Positions 32,829 through 42,933 of a DNA stretch of 64,000 bases are shown here, in pieces. The first letter of the stretch is position 1. Each line of letters opens with the position of its first letter. The stretch comes from Variovorax sp. S12S4 (GTDB taxonomy: Bacteria; Pseudomonadota; Gammaproteobacteria; Burkholderiales; Burkholderiaceae_C). The DNA lies in NCBI RefSeq assembly GCF_023195515.1, contig NZ_JALPKR020000002.1:248001-312000 (forward strand), written 5' to 3'. The notes under the pieces are model-generated. The model had not been told where the DNA came from, made no database searches, and was given only the letters and a program-made list of their open reading frames with translations. The position numbers were made by a program, and so were the translations under genes.

Positions 32829-35156
32829 GTGACTGCGGTGCGCAACGTTCTGCTGTTGTGCGCGGCTTTTTTCATCTGCTTGTGGATGCACCCTGCGCAG
32901 GCCGCCACGCTGCATCTGCGCGATGCTGCGCAACCGCCCATTGCGCTGGACGACAAGGTCGAGATCCTCGAAGACCGTAAGGCGGAACTCTCGCTCGAAG
33001 CCGTGGAGGCCATGCAGGCGCAAAGCGGCAACTCGACGAGCGGCTTCGTGCCGGGCACCAAGGCGCGCATGCGCCCGGGCTTTTCGAATTCCGTGTTCTG
33101 GCTGCAGCTTTCGATTGCGAACGACAGCAACGCGGTGCGCCCGCTGCGCCTGGTGCTGAACACCACGTGGCTCCAGTACGTCGACTTTCATGTGCAGCAA
33201 GGACAGCTCGGCAAGGCACCCCCGAGAGCATGGCTGCATGAGGCGGCCGGCGTCTCCATGCCCGATAACCGTCGTCGCAAGGCCGACCGTGTGCCCACGC
33301 TCGCCTTGAAATTGCAGCCGGGCGAATACGCGAACGTGCTGGTGCGCGTGCAAAGCCACAGCAGCGTCAAGCTGGCGCCCGTGCTGCACAGCCCCGACAC
33401 CTGGCGCGAGTACGAGAGCAGCCACGCATTGATCGATGGCCTGCTGATCGGCGGCCTGCTGGTGCTTGCGGTGTATTCGCTGGCGGTGTGGGGCATCTCG
33501 CGCAAAGGGGCGATGGCCTCGCAAAGCCTCGGGTTCGCCTTGGTCGCGCTCTACGAAGCCACTTACCGCGGCTATGCGCGGCTGCTTCTCTGGCCCGACG
33601 GCACCGAATGGAGCTACCGCGCAGCGGGCTTCATTGCCGGATGCTGCGTGCTGAACATGGTGCTGTACCTGCATACGCTCTCGCGCGGCGGCCCGGTGCG
33701 CCGACCTGGCCTGTACATGCTGGTCGGGCTCACGGCGGCGCAGGCGCTGGTGACGCTCGGAACCCTGCTGGGCAGCTATCCGCTTTTCGCGCAGGCCGGC
33801 ATCGTGAGCGCATTGGCCCTGGTGCTGGCCCTCACGATCAGCAGCTTCGTCTACATGCGCCGCGCCGGGCCAGGCGGGCGGCTGGCTTTTCCGGTGATGG
33901 TGGTCGTCACCATGGGCGTGTGCCTGCGGCTGGCCGAACTCTCCATGCCGGAGCACACGATTCCGGGCTTCGACGCCTATGCGCTGGGCTTTCCCGGCTT
34001 GCTGGTCGGGCTGGTGGTGCTGGCGGCATGGACGCACCACCTCTCGCACCAGCAGCACGCCGCACAGCGCAAGCTGGTTCAGTGGCAGGCGCACGAGCAA
34101 CAGCGGCTGCACAACGAAGTGGCCCGCAAGACGCGCGCGCTCAATGCCGCGCTGGAGCAAGCCGAACAGCGCGCGCGCGAGCAGACGCGGCTCATGGCCT
34201 ACATCAGCCATGACCTGCGCGCACCGCTGGCCACCATCGTGGGCCATGCGCGCATGCTGCAGGGCGAACTTGCGGCGTCGCCGCCGCAGCTGCAGGCCAT
34301 CGAACGCAGCGCCAACTACCAGCTTGCGCTGGTCGACGACCTGCTCGAATACGCCAAGGGCGAGTTGCTGCCGCTGGCGCTCGACCCGAAACCGATCCGG
34401 CTGCCCGCGCTGATCGAAGACATCGCGCAGTACGCATCGGCACTGGCGCAGCGCCGGAACAACCGCTTCATGCTCGAAGTGCGGGGCACGCTCCCGCCGG
34501 CCGTGCGCCTGGACAGCAAGCGCTTTCAGCAGTTGCTGCTGAACCTGCTTTCCAACGCCGCCAAGTTCACGCACAACGGGCAGATGGGCCTGCGGGTGCA
34601 GGCACATCCCGCCGAGCAGCAATGGCGGTTGAGCCTGGAGGTGTGGGACAGCGGCATCGGCATCGACAGCAAGGACCAGCGGCGCGTGTTTCGCGCGTTC
34701 ACGCAGGCGGACCCCGCCGCGGCCGGAAGCGGCCTCGGGCTGGCGATTGCGCGGCGCATCGTTCAGCGCATGGGCGGCGAGCTGCAACTCGACAGCCGCC
34801 GCCACCTGGGCACGCGGCTGCGTTTTTCAGTCGTGGTCGATGCCGCCTCGGAGGACGAGGCCCCTCTTCCCAACGCCGGCGAAATGCCGGCCGAGCCGCG
34901 CCCGCAGGCCGAAGCACCGCGGCGGCAGGTGCGGCCGGTGCCCGAGATCGCACCACTCCCCATGGACGCGCGAAAGGAGCTTGAAGCCCTGGCCCGCGAC
35001 GGCCGTTGGACCGACCTGCACGAATGGGCCGACCGGCTTGCGGCGGACCCGCGCCACCACGCGCTGGTGAAGGCGGTGCGCCAGGCACTGGAAAGCCTCG
35101 ACTTCGACCACATCAGCCACCTTGCGCGGGCAACGCCTTGCGCAGCGCCGGACTGA
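32829..35156 (+). CDS. Sensor histidine kinase with 7TMR-DISM input module
   Basis: About 775 residues. A signal peptide is followed by a periplasmic 7TMR-DISM-type domain (~25-195), seven hydrophobic helices (~200-400), a short coiled coil, the HisKA box (YISHDLRAPLATIVGH, near 460) and the ATPase domain (NLLSNAAKF, DSGIGI, GSGLGLAIARRI). The last ~100 residues after the kinase core are a Pro-rich linker and a helical domain (ELEALARDGRWTDLHEWADR) that is not part of a standard kinase. The GTG start has GAGG upstream and follows the regulator stop closely. The ligand is unknown; related sensors read periplasmic or carbohydrate signals. Confidence 0.9.
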   Translation: MTAVRNVLLLCAAFFICLWMHPAQAATLHLRDAAQPPIALDDKVEILEDRKAELSLEAVEAMQAQSGNSTSGFVPGTKARMRPGFSNSVFWLQLSIANDSNAVRPLRLVLNTTWLQYVDFHVQQGQLGKAPPRAWLHEAAGVSMPDNRRRKADRVPTLALKLQPGEYANVLVRVQSHSSVKLAPVLHSPDTWREYESSHALIDGLLIGGLLVLAVYSLAVWGISRKGAMASQSLGFALVALYEATYRGYARLLLWPDGTEWSYRAAGFIAGCCVLNMVLYLHTLSRGGPVRRPGLYMLVGLTAAQALVTLGTLLGSYPLFAQAGIVSALALVLALTISSFVYMRRAGPGGRLAFPVMVVVTMGVCLRLAELSMPEHTIPGFDAYALGFPGLLVGLVVLAAWTHHLSHQQHAAQRKLVQWQAHEQQRLHNEVARKTRALNAALEQAEQRAREQTRLMAYISHDLRAPLATIVGHARMLQGELAASPPQLQAIERSANYQLALVDDLLEYAKGELLPLALDPKPIRLPALIEDIAQYASALAQRRNNRFMLEVRGTLPPAVRLDSKRFQQLLLNLLSNAAKFTHNGQMGLRVQAHPAEQQWRLSLEVWDSGIGIDSKDQRRVFRAFTQADPAAAGSGLGLAIARRIVQRMGGELQLDSRRHLGTRLRFSVVVDAASEDEAPLPNAGEMPAEPRPQAEAPRRQVRPVPEIAPLPMDARKELEALARDGRWTDLHEWADRLAADPRHHALVKAVRQALESLDFDHISHLARATPCAAPD

Positions 35157-35255
35157 CTCAAGCGCCAAGGCGAATGTCGGTCCGCTGTGAGCGGGCATTC
35201 GTCGCGGCAAGGCCGCGGATGCTAAATTGGACGGCCAGGATTGTGAAAACGCTGG

Positions 35256-36452
35256 ATGAATTCACTCAACCTCGCGCTCTTCGACACACTCGCCGCCGGC
35301 TTCTCTCCCTCCCCCACGTTGCTGTGGTTCGCATCGGCGATTGCGCGGGGCTCGTCGTGGGTATGCGCGGCCATTCTTGCCTGGGTGGCATGGCGCCGCC
35401 CCGCGCAGTGCATCTGCGTGCTGGCGGTACTGGCCGCCGGCGGCGCGGCTTCGCTGATCTCGCACGAGATCGCGGCGTCCATCGGTATGCCGCGCCCCTT
35501 CATGGTGGGACTGAGCCCCGCCCATGTGCCGCACGGCGCGCGGGCGGGCCTGCCCAGCACTCACGCGTCGGTGATGTTCACCATGGCTTTCATGCTGCTG
35601 CTGCAGCGCGGGCTGCGTGACGTGGGGCTGCTCGTTCTTGCCGTGGCCTCGGTCACGGCTTGGTCGCGCATTTATGCGGGCATCCATTTTCCGTTCGACA
35701 TTGCGGCAGGTGCGCTGCTGGGCGCGTGCATCGCCGGTGCGCTGGTTGCACTTCATGCCGTGGGGCGCAAGTTTGCCCGCACACCCACTGCCGCGCTCGC
35801 GTGGCCGCTGCGCGCATTGGCAGCCGGCACCGCGGGGCCTTCGCTGGTGCTGGTGTTCGGCTTTGCCGCGGCATGGATCGGGTTGAACACGCCCGGGTCG
35901 ATCGGGCCGGCGGTCCTGGAGGAAAGCGGACCGGTCGAGAAGAGCACGGTTCTGCTGTACCTTGCCGCGGCGGCATGCCTGGCGGCGGTGCGGGTGGCGT
36001 CGCTGTCGCGGCTGGACAAGACGGCCCTCTGCATCGTGCTTGTTGCCTTCGCCGCGCGCGAAGCGGATGGGCACCTGGGGCACCACGGCAGCCTGGTCTT
36101 CGCGCCCATTGCCGTCGCCGGCGCATGGCTTGCAAGGCGCGCCTGGTCTGCGCGCGACGCGTTGCGCGCATGGTGGCAATGGCGGCCGGAAGCCACCACC
36201 CTGCTGACCTTTGCCGCAGTGATCGGAACCGCGATCGTTCTCGACCAGTTACCCGCGGTGCTTGCGGACCAGGACGCGTTGAGCGGCAGGTCCACGGGCC
36301 TGTACCGCTACCTGGTGCTCAGCTTCGAGGAGGTTCTGGAACTGGCGCTGCCGGTTCTCGCGCTGCTGGGCATCGTGCAGGCAAGGTGGGGCGGGAACCG
36401 GGGCGCCGGGCGTTCGGCACGCGCGGCGCTGTCCACGTCGGCCGGTTCATAG
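35256..36452 (+). CDS. PAP2-family phosphatase fused to an extra membrane domain
   Basis: 398 residues, very hydrophobic. The N-terminal half has the phosphatase signatures GMPRPF (~80), PSTHAS (~108) and SRIYAGIHFPFD (~140), typical of undecaprenyl-diphosphate or lipid phosphatases. The Lys that usually opens the first motif (K-x6-RP) is Ala here. Residues ~200-390 add about four more membrane segments with LGHHGSLVF and SFEEVLELALPVLAL, a separate integral domain of unknown role. It is flanked by unrelated genes and probably acts in the inner membrane. Confidence 0.8.
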   Translation: MNSLNLALFDTLAAGFSPSPTLLWFASAIARGSSWVCAAILAWVAWRRPAQCICVLAVLAAGGAASLISHEIAASIGMPRPFMVGLSPAHVPHGARAGLPSTHASVMFTMAFMLLLQRGLRDVGLLVLAVASVTAWSRIYAGIHFPFDIAAGALLGACIAGALVALHAVGRKFARTPTAALAWPLRALAAGTAGPSLVLVFGFAAAWIGLNTPGSIGPAVLEESGPVEKSTVLLYLAAAACLAAVRVASLSRLDKTALCIVLVAFAAREADGHLGHHGSLVFAPIAVAGAWLARRAWSARDALRAWWQWRPEATTLLTFAAVIGTAIVLDQLPAVLADQDALSGRSTGLYRYLVLSFEEVLELALPVLALLGIVQARWGGNRGAGRSARAALSTSAGS

Positions 36453-36460
36453 AATGCCGC

Positions 36461-37342
36461 ATGGAAACCCGGCAGATGCGTTGTATCGTGGCGATCGCGG
36501 AGGCCGGCAGCCTTACCCGCGCCGCCGAAAATCTCGGCCTTGCGCAACCCGCGTTGACGCAGATGCTGAACCGGCTCGAAAGCGAAGTCGGCACCAAACT
36601 CTTCACGCGCACACGCCGCGGCGCCGCCCTCACCGAGGCAGGGCTGGCCATCGTCGACGACCTGCGGGCTAGCCTTGCCTACGGTGATGCGGCGGCCGAA
36701 CGCGTTCGCGCCATGGGCGCCGGACGCGCGGGCCGGCTGACCATCGGCTTTGTGACCCACGCGGTGTATGAAGTGCTGCCCCGCGCGCTGCGGCGGCTGC
36801 GCGAGGCCTATCCGCAGCTCGACATTTCTCTGCGCGAGATGAGCAACGCCGAGCAGGTCGAGGCGCTCGAGGGCGGCCGCATCGACATCGCGCTGCTGCA
36901 TCCGCCCGTGGCCGTGAATGCGCGCGTACACGAGAAGCGGCTCGGCGAAGAACTGCTGGTGGCGGCCGTGCCCGCCTCGCATCGGATCGGGGCCGACGGC
37001 TGCGTTTCTCTGGCGGACATCGCCGCGCACGGGCTGGTGTGGTTTCCAAGCCTGCAGATGTCGGCATTGCGCACCCAGGTGCTGGCGGCTTTTCGCGCGG
37101 CCGGGCACGAGGTGCGCATCGTGCAGGACGCCAACCGCACGCTGACCGTGCTGTCTTGCGTGGCGGCGGGGCTGGGCTGGTCGCTGCTGCCGAGTTCGGT
37201 TCGCGCGCTCCGGCATGAAGGCGTGCGCTATGCCGAAGTGCGCGACGGTGCGGGGCTGCCGCCTTTCGAGCTTGCCGCGATGTGGCTCGCGCGGTCGCGC
37301 CCGGCTTTTGCGGACGCCTTCGCCGAGATGCTTGCCGCCTAG
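36461..37342 (+). CDS. LysR-family transcriptional regulator
   Basis: 293 residues. The helix-turn-helix is SLTRAAENLGLAQPALTQML at ~17-36, followed by the usual effector domain (RAGRLTIGFV, then GGRIDIALLHPP). It is convergent with, and its stop overlaps by four bases, the TctC-type binding protein gene. LysR genes beside such binding proteins often regulate the linked catabolic genes. Confidence 0.92.
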   Translation: METRQMRCIVAIAEAGSLTRAAENLGLAQPALTQMLNRLESEVGTKLFTRTRRGAALTEAGLAIVDDLRASLAYGDAAAERVRAMGAGRAGRLTIGFVTHAVYEVLPRALRRLREAYPQLDISLREMSNAEQVEALEGGRIDIALLHPPVAVNARVHEKRLGEELLVAAVPASHRIGADGCVSLADIAAHGLVWFPSLQMSALRTQVLAAFRAAGHEVRIVQDANRTLTVLSCVAAGLGWSLLPSSVRALRHEGVRYAEVRDGAGLPPFELAAMWLARSRPAFADAFAEMLAA

Positions 37343-38325
37343 TCCAGTTCGATCTTGTTGGTCTTGGCGACCTGGGTCCACTTGGCGATTTCGGCGCGCC
37401 GGAACGCATCGAGCTCGGCCGGATTGGAACCGATCACTTCGGCCCCCATGCCTTCAAGGCGGGCGCGGACTTCAGGGTCGCGCACCACGGCGGCCAGTTC
37501 CTTCGACAGCCTGTCGACCACGGCCGCGGGCGTTCCGGCCGGAACGAACACGCCGTTCCACTCATAAACCTCGTAGCCCGCAAGCCCCGCTTCGGCCACT
37601 GTCGGAATTTGCGGCATGACCGGCGAGCGCGCCTTGCCCGTGACCGCCAGCGCGCGCAGCTTGCCGCCCTGGATGTACTGCAGGCTCGACGCGAGGCTTG
37701 CGAAGAACACCGGCACTTGGCCCGCCATGACATCGGTGAGCGCGGGGCCGCCGCCCTTGTAGGCGACGTGCGTCATGCGCACGCCGGCCATGGCGCTGAA
37801 AAGCTCTGCCGAGAGGTGCTGCGCCGAGCCATTGCCGGAAGACGCGTAGTTGATGTGCTCGGGCTTGGCCTTTGCCTGTGCGATGAGATCCTTCACGCCC
37901 GTGATCGTCGCGGAGGGGTTGACCACGAGCACGTTGGGCACGCGGACCAGCAGCGAGACCGGCGCCAGGTCGCGCAGCGTGTCGAACGGCATCTTGCTGC
38001 GCAACGCGGGGTTCTGCGAATGGTTGGACGCGTCGAGCATGATCGTGTAGCCGTCGGCCGGGCTCTTGGCCACAAGGTCGCCGCCAATGGCGCCGCCCGC
38101 GCCGGCGCGGTTGTCGATCACCACCGGCTGCCCGAGCCGGGCCGAGAGCTTGGGCGCGATGACGCGCGCCACCACGTCGACCGTGCCGCCCGGCGGGTAG
38201 GTCACGATCATCTTCACCGGCTTTGCCGGCCACGCCTGCGCCGCGGCGCTCATCGCAGTGGCGAGAAGTGCCGTGCCGACGCAGGCAGCCGGAATCCAGG
38301 CGCGCAATGCGCTGTGTGCTTTCAT
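37339..38325 (-). CDS. TctC/Bug-family tripartite tricarboxylate transporter binding protein
   Basis: 328 residues with signal peptide (AACVGTALLATAMSAAAQ). Family marks are WPAKPVKMIVTYPPGGTVD, then GQPVVIDNRAGAGG and PDGYT-like SPADGYTIML. The family binds carboxylates in the periplasm. Start has AAGGAGA upstream and overlaps the amidohydrolase stop (ATGA). No tctA/tctB membrane genes are near, as is common for the many orphan Bug proteins of Comamonadaceae and Bordetella. Confidence 0.93.
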   Translation of the reverse strand: MKAHSALRAWIPAACVGTALLATAMSAAAQAWPAKPVKMIVTYPPGGTVDVVARVIAPKLSARLGQPVVIDNRAGAGGAIGGDLVAKSPADGYTIMLDASNHSQNPALRSKMPFDTLRDLAPVSLLVRVPNVLVVNPSATITGVKDLIAQAKAKPEHINYASSGNGSAQHLSAELFSAMAGVRMTHVAYKGGGPALTDVMAGQVPVFFASLASSLQYIQGGKLRALAVTGKARSPVMPQIPTVAEAGLAGYEVYEWNGVFVPAGTPAAVVDRLSKELAAVVRDPEVRARLEGMGAEVIGSNPAELDAFRRAEIAKWTQVAKTNKIELD

Positions 38326-39233
38326 GATGTCTCCTTGGAAAAACGGAACAGCGCCGCCGGGGTCTCGGCCAGGATGCAGCGCCGCGCTTCGGGGTCGGGA
38401 ATCCACTCGTCCAGCACCGCCAGCGTGTGCGGGTAGCTCGTGTGTTCCCGGTGTTCGGTATGGGGCCAATCGCTGCCCCACAGCAGGCGCTGCGGACCCG
38501 CGGCTTCGAGCAGCGAGCGCGCGGCCCGTCGGGCATCGGCGCCGGCAGGGTCGGGCCAGTTGCGGTAGGCGGCCGACAGCTTCACCCAGGTGCGGCCTTT
38601 TGCCGCCGCGCGCAGGAGCCAGTCGAAACCGGCATCCGCAGCCGTGCTGCCACTGGGCCGCCCAAAATGATCGACGACGAGCCTGCAGCCGGCATCGAGC
38701 ACCGGCTGGCCTGCCGCCGCCAGGTCGTGCGAGGGCCGATGCACCTCGACATGCCAGTCGAGGCTTCGCACATGCTGCAGCAGGGCTTGCCACAGGGGCT
38801 GCGAGAAATCGGGCAAGGGCAGGCCCATGAGGTTGAGGCGGATGCCGCAGATGCCTGCGTCCGCAAGTGCGCGCAGTTCGGCAAGGGGCGTTTCGGGTGC
38901 GACCACGGCAACGCCGCGCAAGCGATCCGGGCAGGCGCGCAATGCGACAAGCATGAAGCTGTTGTCGGTGCCCAGGAAGCTCGGCTGGACCAGCAGCGCA
39001 TGCGAGATGCCGTGGGCATCCAGCAGGCCCAGGTATTCAGCGGGCGTGGCGTCGTAGTCCGGCGCGTGCCGGCGCTGCGGGGCGAGCGGCAGGCTGCTCA
39101 GGAAGACATGCGCATGGCTGTCGACGGCACGCACGCCGCCGCCCGCTGCGGTGCGGCGTTGCAATGCTTCTTGCGGATACTTTGGCGTGAACAGGTGCGT
39201 CTCCTGAGGGGAGACGGAAGTATCGGCATGCAA
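38322..39233 (-). CDS. Amidohydrolase of the 2-pyrone-4,6-dicarboxylate lactonase-like family
   Basis: About 303 residues, TIM-barrel metal-dependent hydrolase: DSHAHVF near the N-terminus (metal-binding HxH), CGIRLNLMG mid-way, VVDHFGRP and LLWGSDWPHTEH near the C-terminus. Family members open lactone rings such as PDC in aromatic catabolism. It is translationally coupled to the TctC protein, which may deliver the substrate. The start is uncertain: the frame opens with TTG at 39233, and a GTG just before RAVDSHAH is also possible. Confidence 0.82.
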   Translation of the reverse strand: MHADTSVSPQETHLFTPKYPQEALQRRTAAGGGVRAVDSHAHVFLSSLPLAPQRRHAPDYDATPAEYLGLLDAHGISHALLVQPSFLGTDNSFMLVALRACPDRLRGVAVVAPETPLAELRALADAGICGIRLNLMGLPLPDFSQPLWQALLQHVRSLDWHVEVHRPSHDLAAAGQPVLDAGCRLVVDHFGRPSGSTAADAGFDWLLRAAAKGRTWVKLSAAYRNWPDPAGADARRAARSLLEAAGPQRLLWGSDWPHTEHREHTSYPHTLAVLDEWIPDPEARRCILAETPAALFRFSKETS

Positions 39234-39324
39234 GCGCGGGCACGGAATGCCTGCGCCTGTTGTTTAGTGATAACGGCAGCTTATGGAAACGCCCTCGCGC
39301 ATCCATGCGTCGAGCGCGATGCGT

Positions 39325-39525
39325 TCAGGGCTTCGGGTGTACGAACGGCCGAGCCTTCTGCAGGAAGACCTTGTGCAGCGCATCGAGTTCTTCCAGGTCG
39401 CGCTGCAGCGCCGACTTGTCATACGGCTTGCCGGCGGCGATGTCGGTCATCCACCGGTCGTATTTGTCTCGCTGGCTGCGCCACTCTTCGTACGCAACGC
39501 GCAGCTCGTCCCATTGAACAGTCAT
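39325..39525 (-). CDS. Small hypothetical protein
   Basis: 66 residues, hydrophilic and mostly helical (AYEEWRSQRDKYDRWM, then LQRDLEELDALHKVFL). No signal peptide or known domain. It lies 20 bases downstream of the PfpI-type gene on the same strand and is probably co-transcribed with it. Coding is supported by length, position and codon pattern only. Confidence 0.6.
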   Translation of the reverse strand: MTVQWDELRVAYEEWRSQRDKYDRWMTDIAAGKPYDKSALQRDLEELDALHKVFLQKARPFVHPKP

Positions 39526-39545
39526 GGCGGCAAGAGCAAGCCCGG

Positions 39546-40103
39546 TCAGGCGTGCGCGTGGGCGTCGGCAAAGAGCCGGACCATTTCGCGGTCGAACGCC
39601 GGCAGGTCCTTCGGGCCGCGGCTGGTCACCAAGTTGCCGTCGACCACTACGTCGTTGTCCACCCACTTGGCGCCGGCGTTCTTCAGGTCGGTGCGCAGCG
39701 ACGGCCACGAAGTCATGGTGCGGGCCTCGACCCCCTTGGCCTCGATGAGCGTCCACGGGCCGTGGCAGATGGCGGCAATCGGCTTGTGGGCCTTGACGAA
39801 GTCCTGCACGAAAACCACGGCCTGCTCATTGATGCGCAGCGCGTCGGGGCTCATCACGCCGCCGGGCAGCAGCAGCGCGTCGAACTCGTGCGCGGCCGCC
39901 TGCGCAAGCGGGATGTCGACGGTGAAGGTATCGGCCGGGTCGCCGTGCCTGGAGCCGCGCACGCGGTCATTCTTGGGCGACACGATCTTCGTTTCCGCGC
40001 CCGCGGCTTCGAGGGCCTTGCGGGGGTCGGTCATTTCGGACTGTTCGAAGCCGTCCGTCACGAGAATGGCGACCTTCATACCTTCGAGTTGGTGCTTGTT
40101 CAT
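39546..40103 (-). CDS. DJ-1/PfpI-family protein (YhbO/PfpI-like)
   Basis: 185 residues. The nucleophile Cys is in AAICHGPWTL near residue 110, and the supporting Glu is in DGFEQSE near residue 20. The GPW sequence after the Cys is typical of the intracellular peptidase/deglycase branch linked to stress. AAAGGAA precedes the ATG. The exact activity (deglycase, glyoxalase or chaperone) cannot be told from sequence. Confidence 0.9.
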   Translation of the reverse strand: MNKHQLEGMKVAILVTDGFEQSEMTDPRKALEAAGAETKIVSPKNDRVRGSRHGDPADTFTVDIPLAQAAAHEFDALLLPGGVMSPDALRINEQAVVFVQDFVKAHKPIAAICHGPWTLIEAKGVEARTMTSWPSLRTDLKNAGAKWVDNDVVVDGNLVTSRGPKDLPAFDREMVRLFADAHAHA

Positions 40104-40199
40104 GTGAATTCCTTTCGTCGGTGAGCAAACGCCCAAGCTACAGGTGCGCGCGCACCGGCCGGTCGGCACGCGTCGGCTCCCCGTGTCGGACAATTCGCG

Positions 40200-41500
40200 C
40201 TATGAGGCCAACCGGTCGAGAAGGCTGTACCAGGCCACCCCTCCCGCCACATAGAACCGCTGCAGGCCATGCAGCGGTATTGGCTGTATCGCAGTCACCG
40301 GGTACGGAAACTCCGCCTTCGCATCCACTAGCCGAGACGCCAGGTGCTTTCCCATGCTCGTCGCCAGCGCGATGCCTCGCCCGTTGTAGCCCAGCGCAAT
40401 GGTCAGGCCCGGCGCGGGCGTGTGCACATGCGGCATGAAGTCGCGCGTGACGGCGATGCGGCCGGCCCAGCGGTACTCGTAGCGCAGCGGGCCCAGCGTG
40501 GGGAACAGCAGCGCGAGCGAGCGTTCGAGGTGCGAGAAGTCCGAGGGACCGGAAGGATCGGCGAAGTGGCCGCGTCCGCCCATCAGCAAGCGGCCTTGCG
40601 CATCCTTGCGGAAATAGAGCAGCAAGCGCTGCGAGGTCGAGGCCGTTTCGCCGCGCGGCAAGATCGCATCGGCGGCGGCGCCCTCGAGCGGCGTCGTGGC
40701 AACGATGAAGCTGTTGGCCGCCAGCACGGTGCGCGACAGCCCCGGCCACAGCGGCCCTGTGTAGCCGTTGGTAGCGAGCACCACTTGATCGGCGGTGACC
40801 GTCGCACCGGTGGACGTGGTCGCATGCCAGTGCGCACCGCGGCGCTCAAGTGCCGTGACCTTCGTGCCGCCGTGCACCGCTGCGCCCGCGCCTTGTGCGG
40901 CCCGCACCAGGCCGCGCGTATAGGCCAGCGGCTGAATGCCGCCTGCGCGCGGGTCGAGCCAGCCGCCCGCGAAGGCTTCGGTGCCCAGGCGCGCGCTCAC
41001 CGCTGCGCGGTTCAGTACTTCCGTCTTCACGCCGCGCCTGGCCCACTGCTCCGCACGCGCTTGCAGGCCCGCCACCTGCCGGGGCGAGTAGGCCACCTGT
41101 AGCCAGCCGTTGCGTACTGGCTGGCAGTCGATGCCGTGGCGCGCGATCAGGTCGAACACCACGTCGGCCGAACGGGAAACGGCATCGATCAACGACTCAG
41201 CACGCTCGGGGCCGTAGAGCCGGACCAGGTCTTCGGGGTCATGCTTCAGGGTGGGATTGACCTGCCCTCCGTTGCGCCCCGAGGCGCCCCAGCCGGGTTC
41301 ATGCGCTTCGAGGAGGCAAACCTGCACGCCTGCCTCGGCCAGGTGCAGCGCGGTCGACAGGCCGGTGAACCCGCCGCCGACGATCAGTACATCGGCCCTG
41401 CGCGATTCGGAAAGCGGCGGCGTCGGAGGCGCGGGCGGCGCAGTGGCCGCCCACAGCGAGGGCGGTAACGGCAAAGGCTGCAGCGAGGGCTGCGGTGAGC

Positions 41501-41504
<4 letters not shown>
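40200..41504 (-). CDS. FAD-dependent amine/amino-acid oxidoreductase (DadA/PuuB-like)
   Basis: 434 residues. The FAD dinucleotide site is [19 protein letters not shown] near residue 40, followed by [12 protein letters not shown], typical of DadA/gamma-glutamylputrescine oxidase relatives; the C-terminal [10 protein letters not shown] and [13 protein letters not shown] match the same fold. The N-terminal ~35 residues are Pro-rich. Its ATG overlaps the ABC ATPase stop by four bases, so oxidation of the imported amine or amino acid is likely the first catabolic step. Confidence 0.88.
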
Positions 41505-42252
<748 letters not shown>

Positions 42253-42256
<4 letters not shown>

Positions 42257-42921
42257 GGGTGCTTCCTTCCAGCGCCGAAGCGCTTTTCGAGCCGCCGCAG
42301 CCCGTAGACCAGCGGCAGGCTCATCAACAGATACAGCAGCGCGACCAGCGTGTAGACGGTCATGTTCTGGAACGTCGACGAAGCAATGAGCTGGCCGGCG
42401 CGCGTCATCTCGGCCACGGTGATGGTCGAGACCAGCGAGGAGTCTTTCAGCATCATCACGAGCGTATTGCCGTAGGGCGGCAGAGCGATGCGAAAGGCCT
42501 GCGGCAGGATCACGCGCCGCATGATCAGCGCCGAGCGCATGCCCATGGCCTGGGCCGCCTCGCGCTGGCCCGCATCCACGGCTTCGATACCGCCGCGAAA
42601 GTTCTCGGCCTGGTAGGCCGAGTAGGCAATGCCAAGGCCGATGACGCCGGCCTGGAAGGCCGTGAGCTGCACCCCGAACTCCGGCAGCACGAAGTAGATG
42701 TAGAAGAGCTGCACGATGATGGGCAAGCCCCGGATCACGTTGACGATGACCGTGCCCGCCCACGAGAGTGCACGTATGGGCGAGAGCTTCATCAGCGCGA
42801 GCCCGAGGCCGAGCACGCTGCTGAGCAGGAAAGAGAGCACGGTGACCTGCACGGTGACGACGGCACCCTGCAGCAGGATCGGCAGGAAGTCCTGCGCGTT
42901 CTGGAGGAAAGAAGCAGCCAT
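42253..42921 (-). CDS. Polar amino-acid-type ABC transporter permease
   Basis: 222 residues, about five membrane helices with the HisMQ-type start ([20 protein letters not shown]) and the cytoplasmic coupling motif around [10 protein letters not shown]. Only one permease gene is present, so a homodimer is expected. It lies 12 bases after the binding-protein stop. Confidence 0.95.
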
Positions 42922-42933
42922 GGGTGCAATGCG

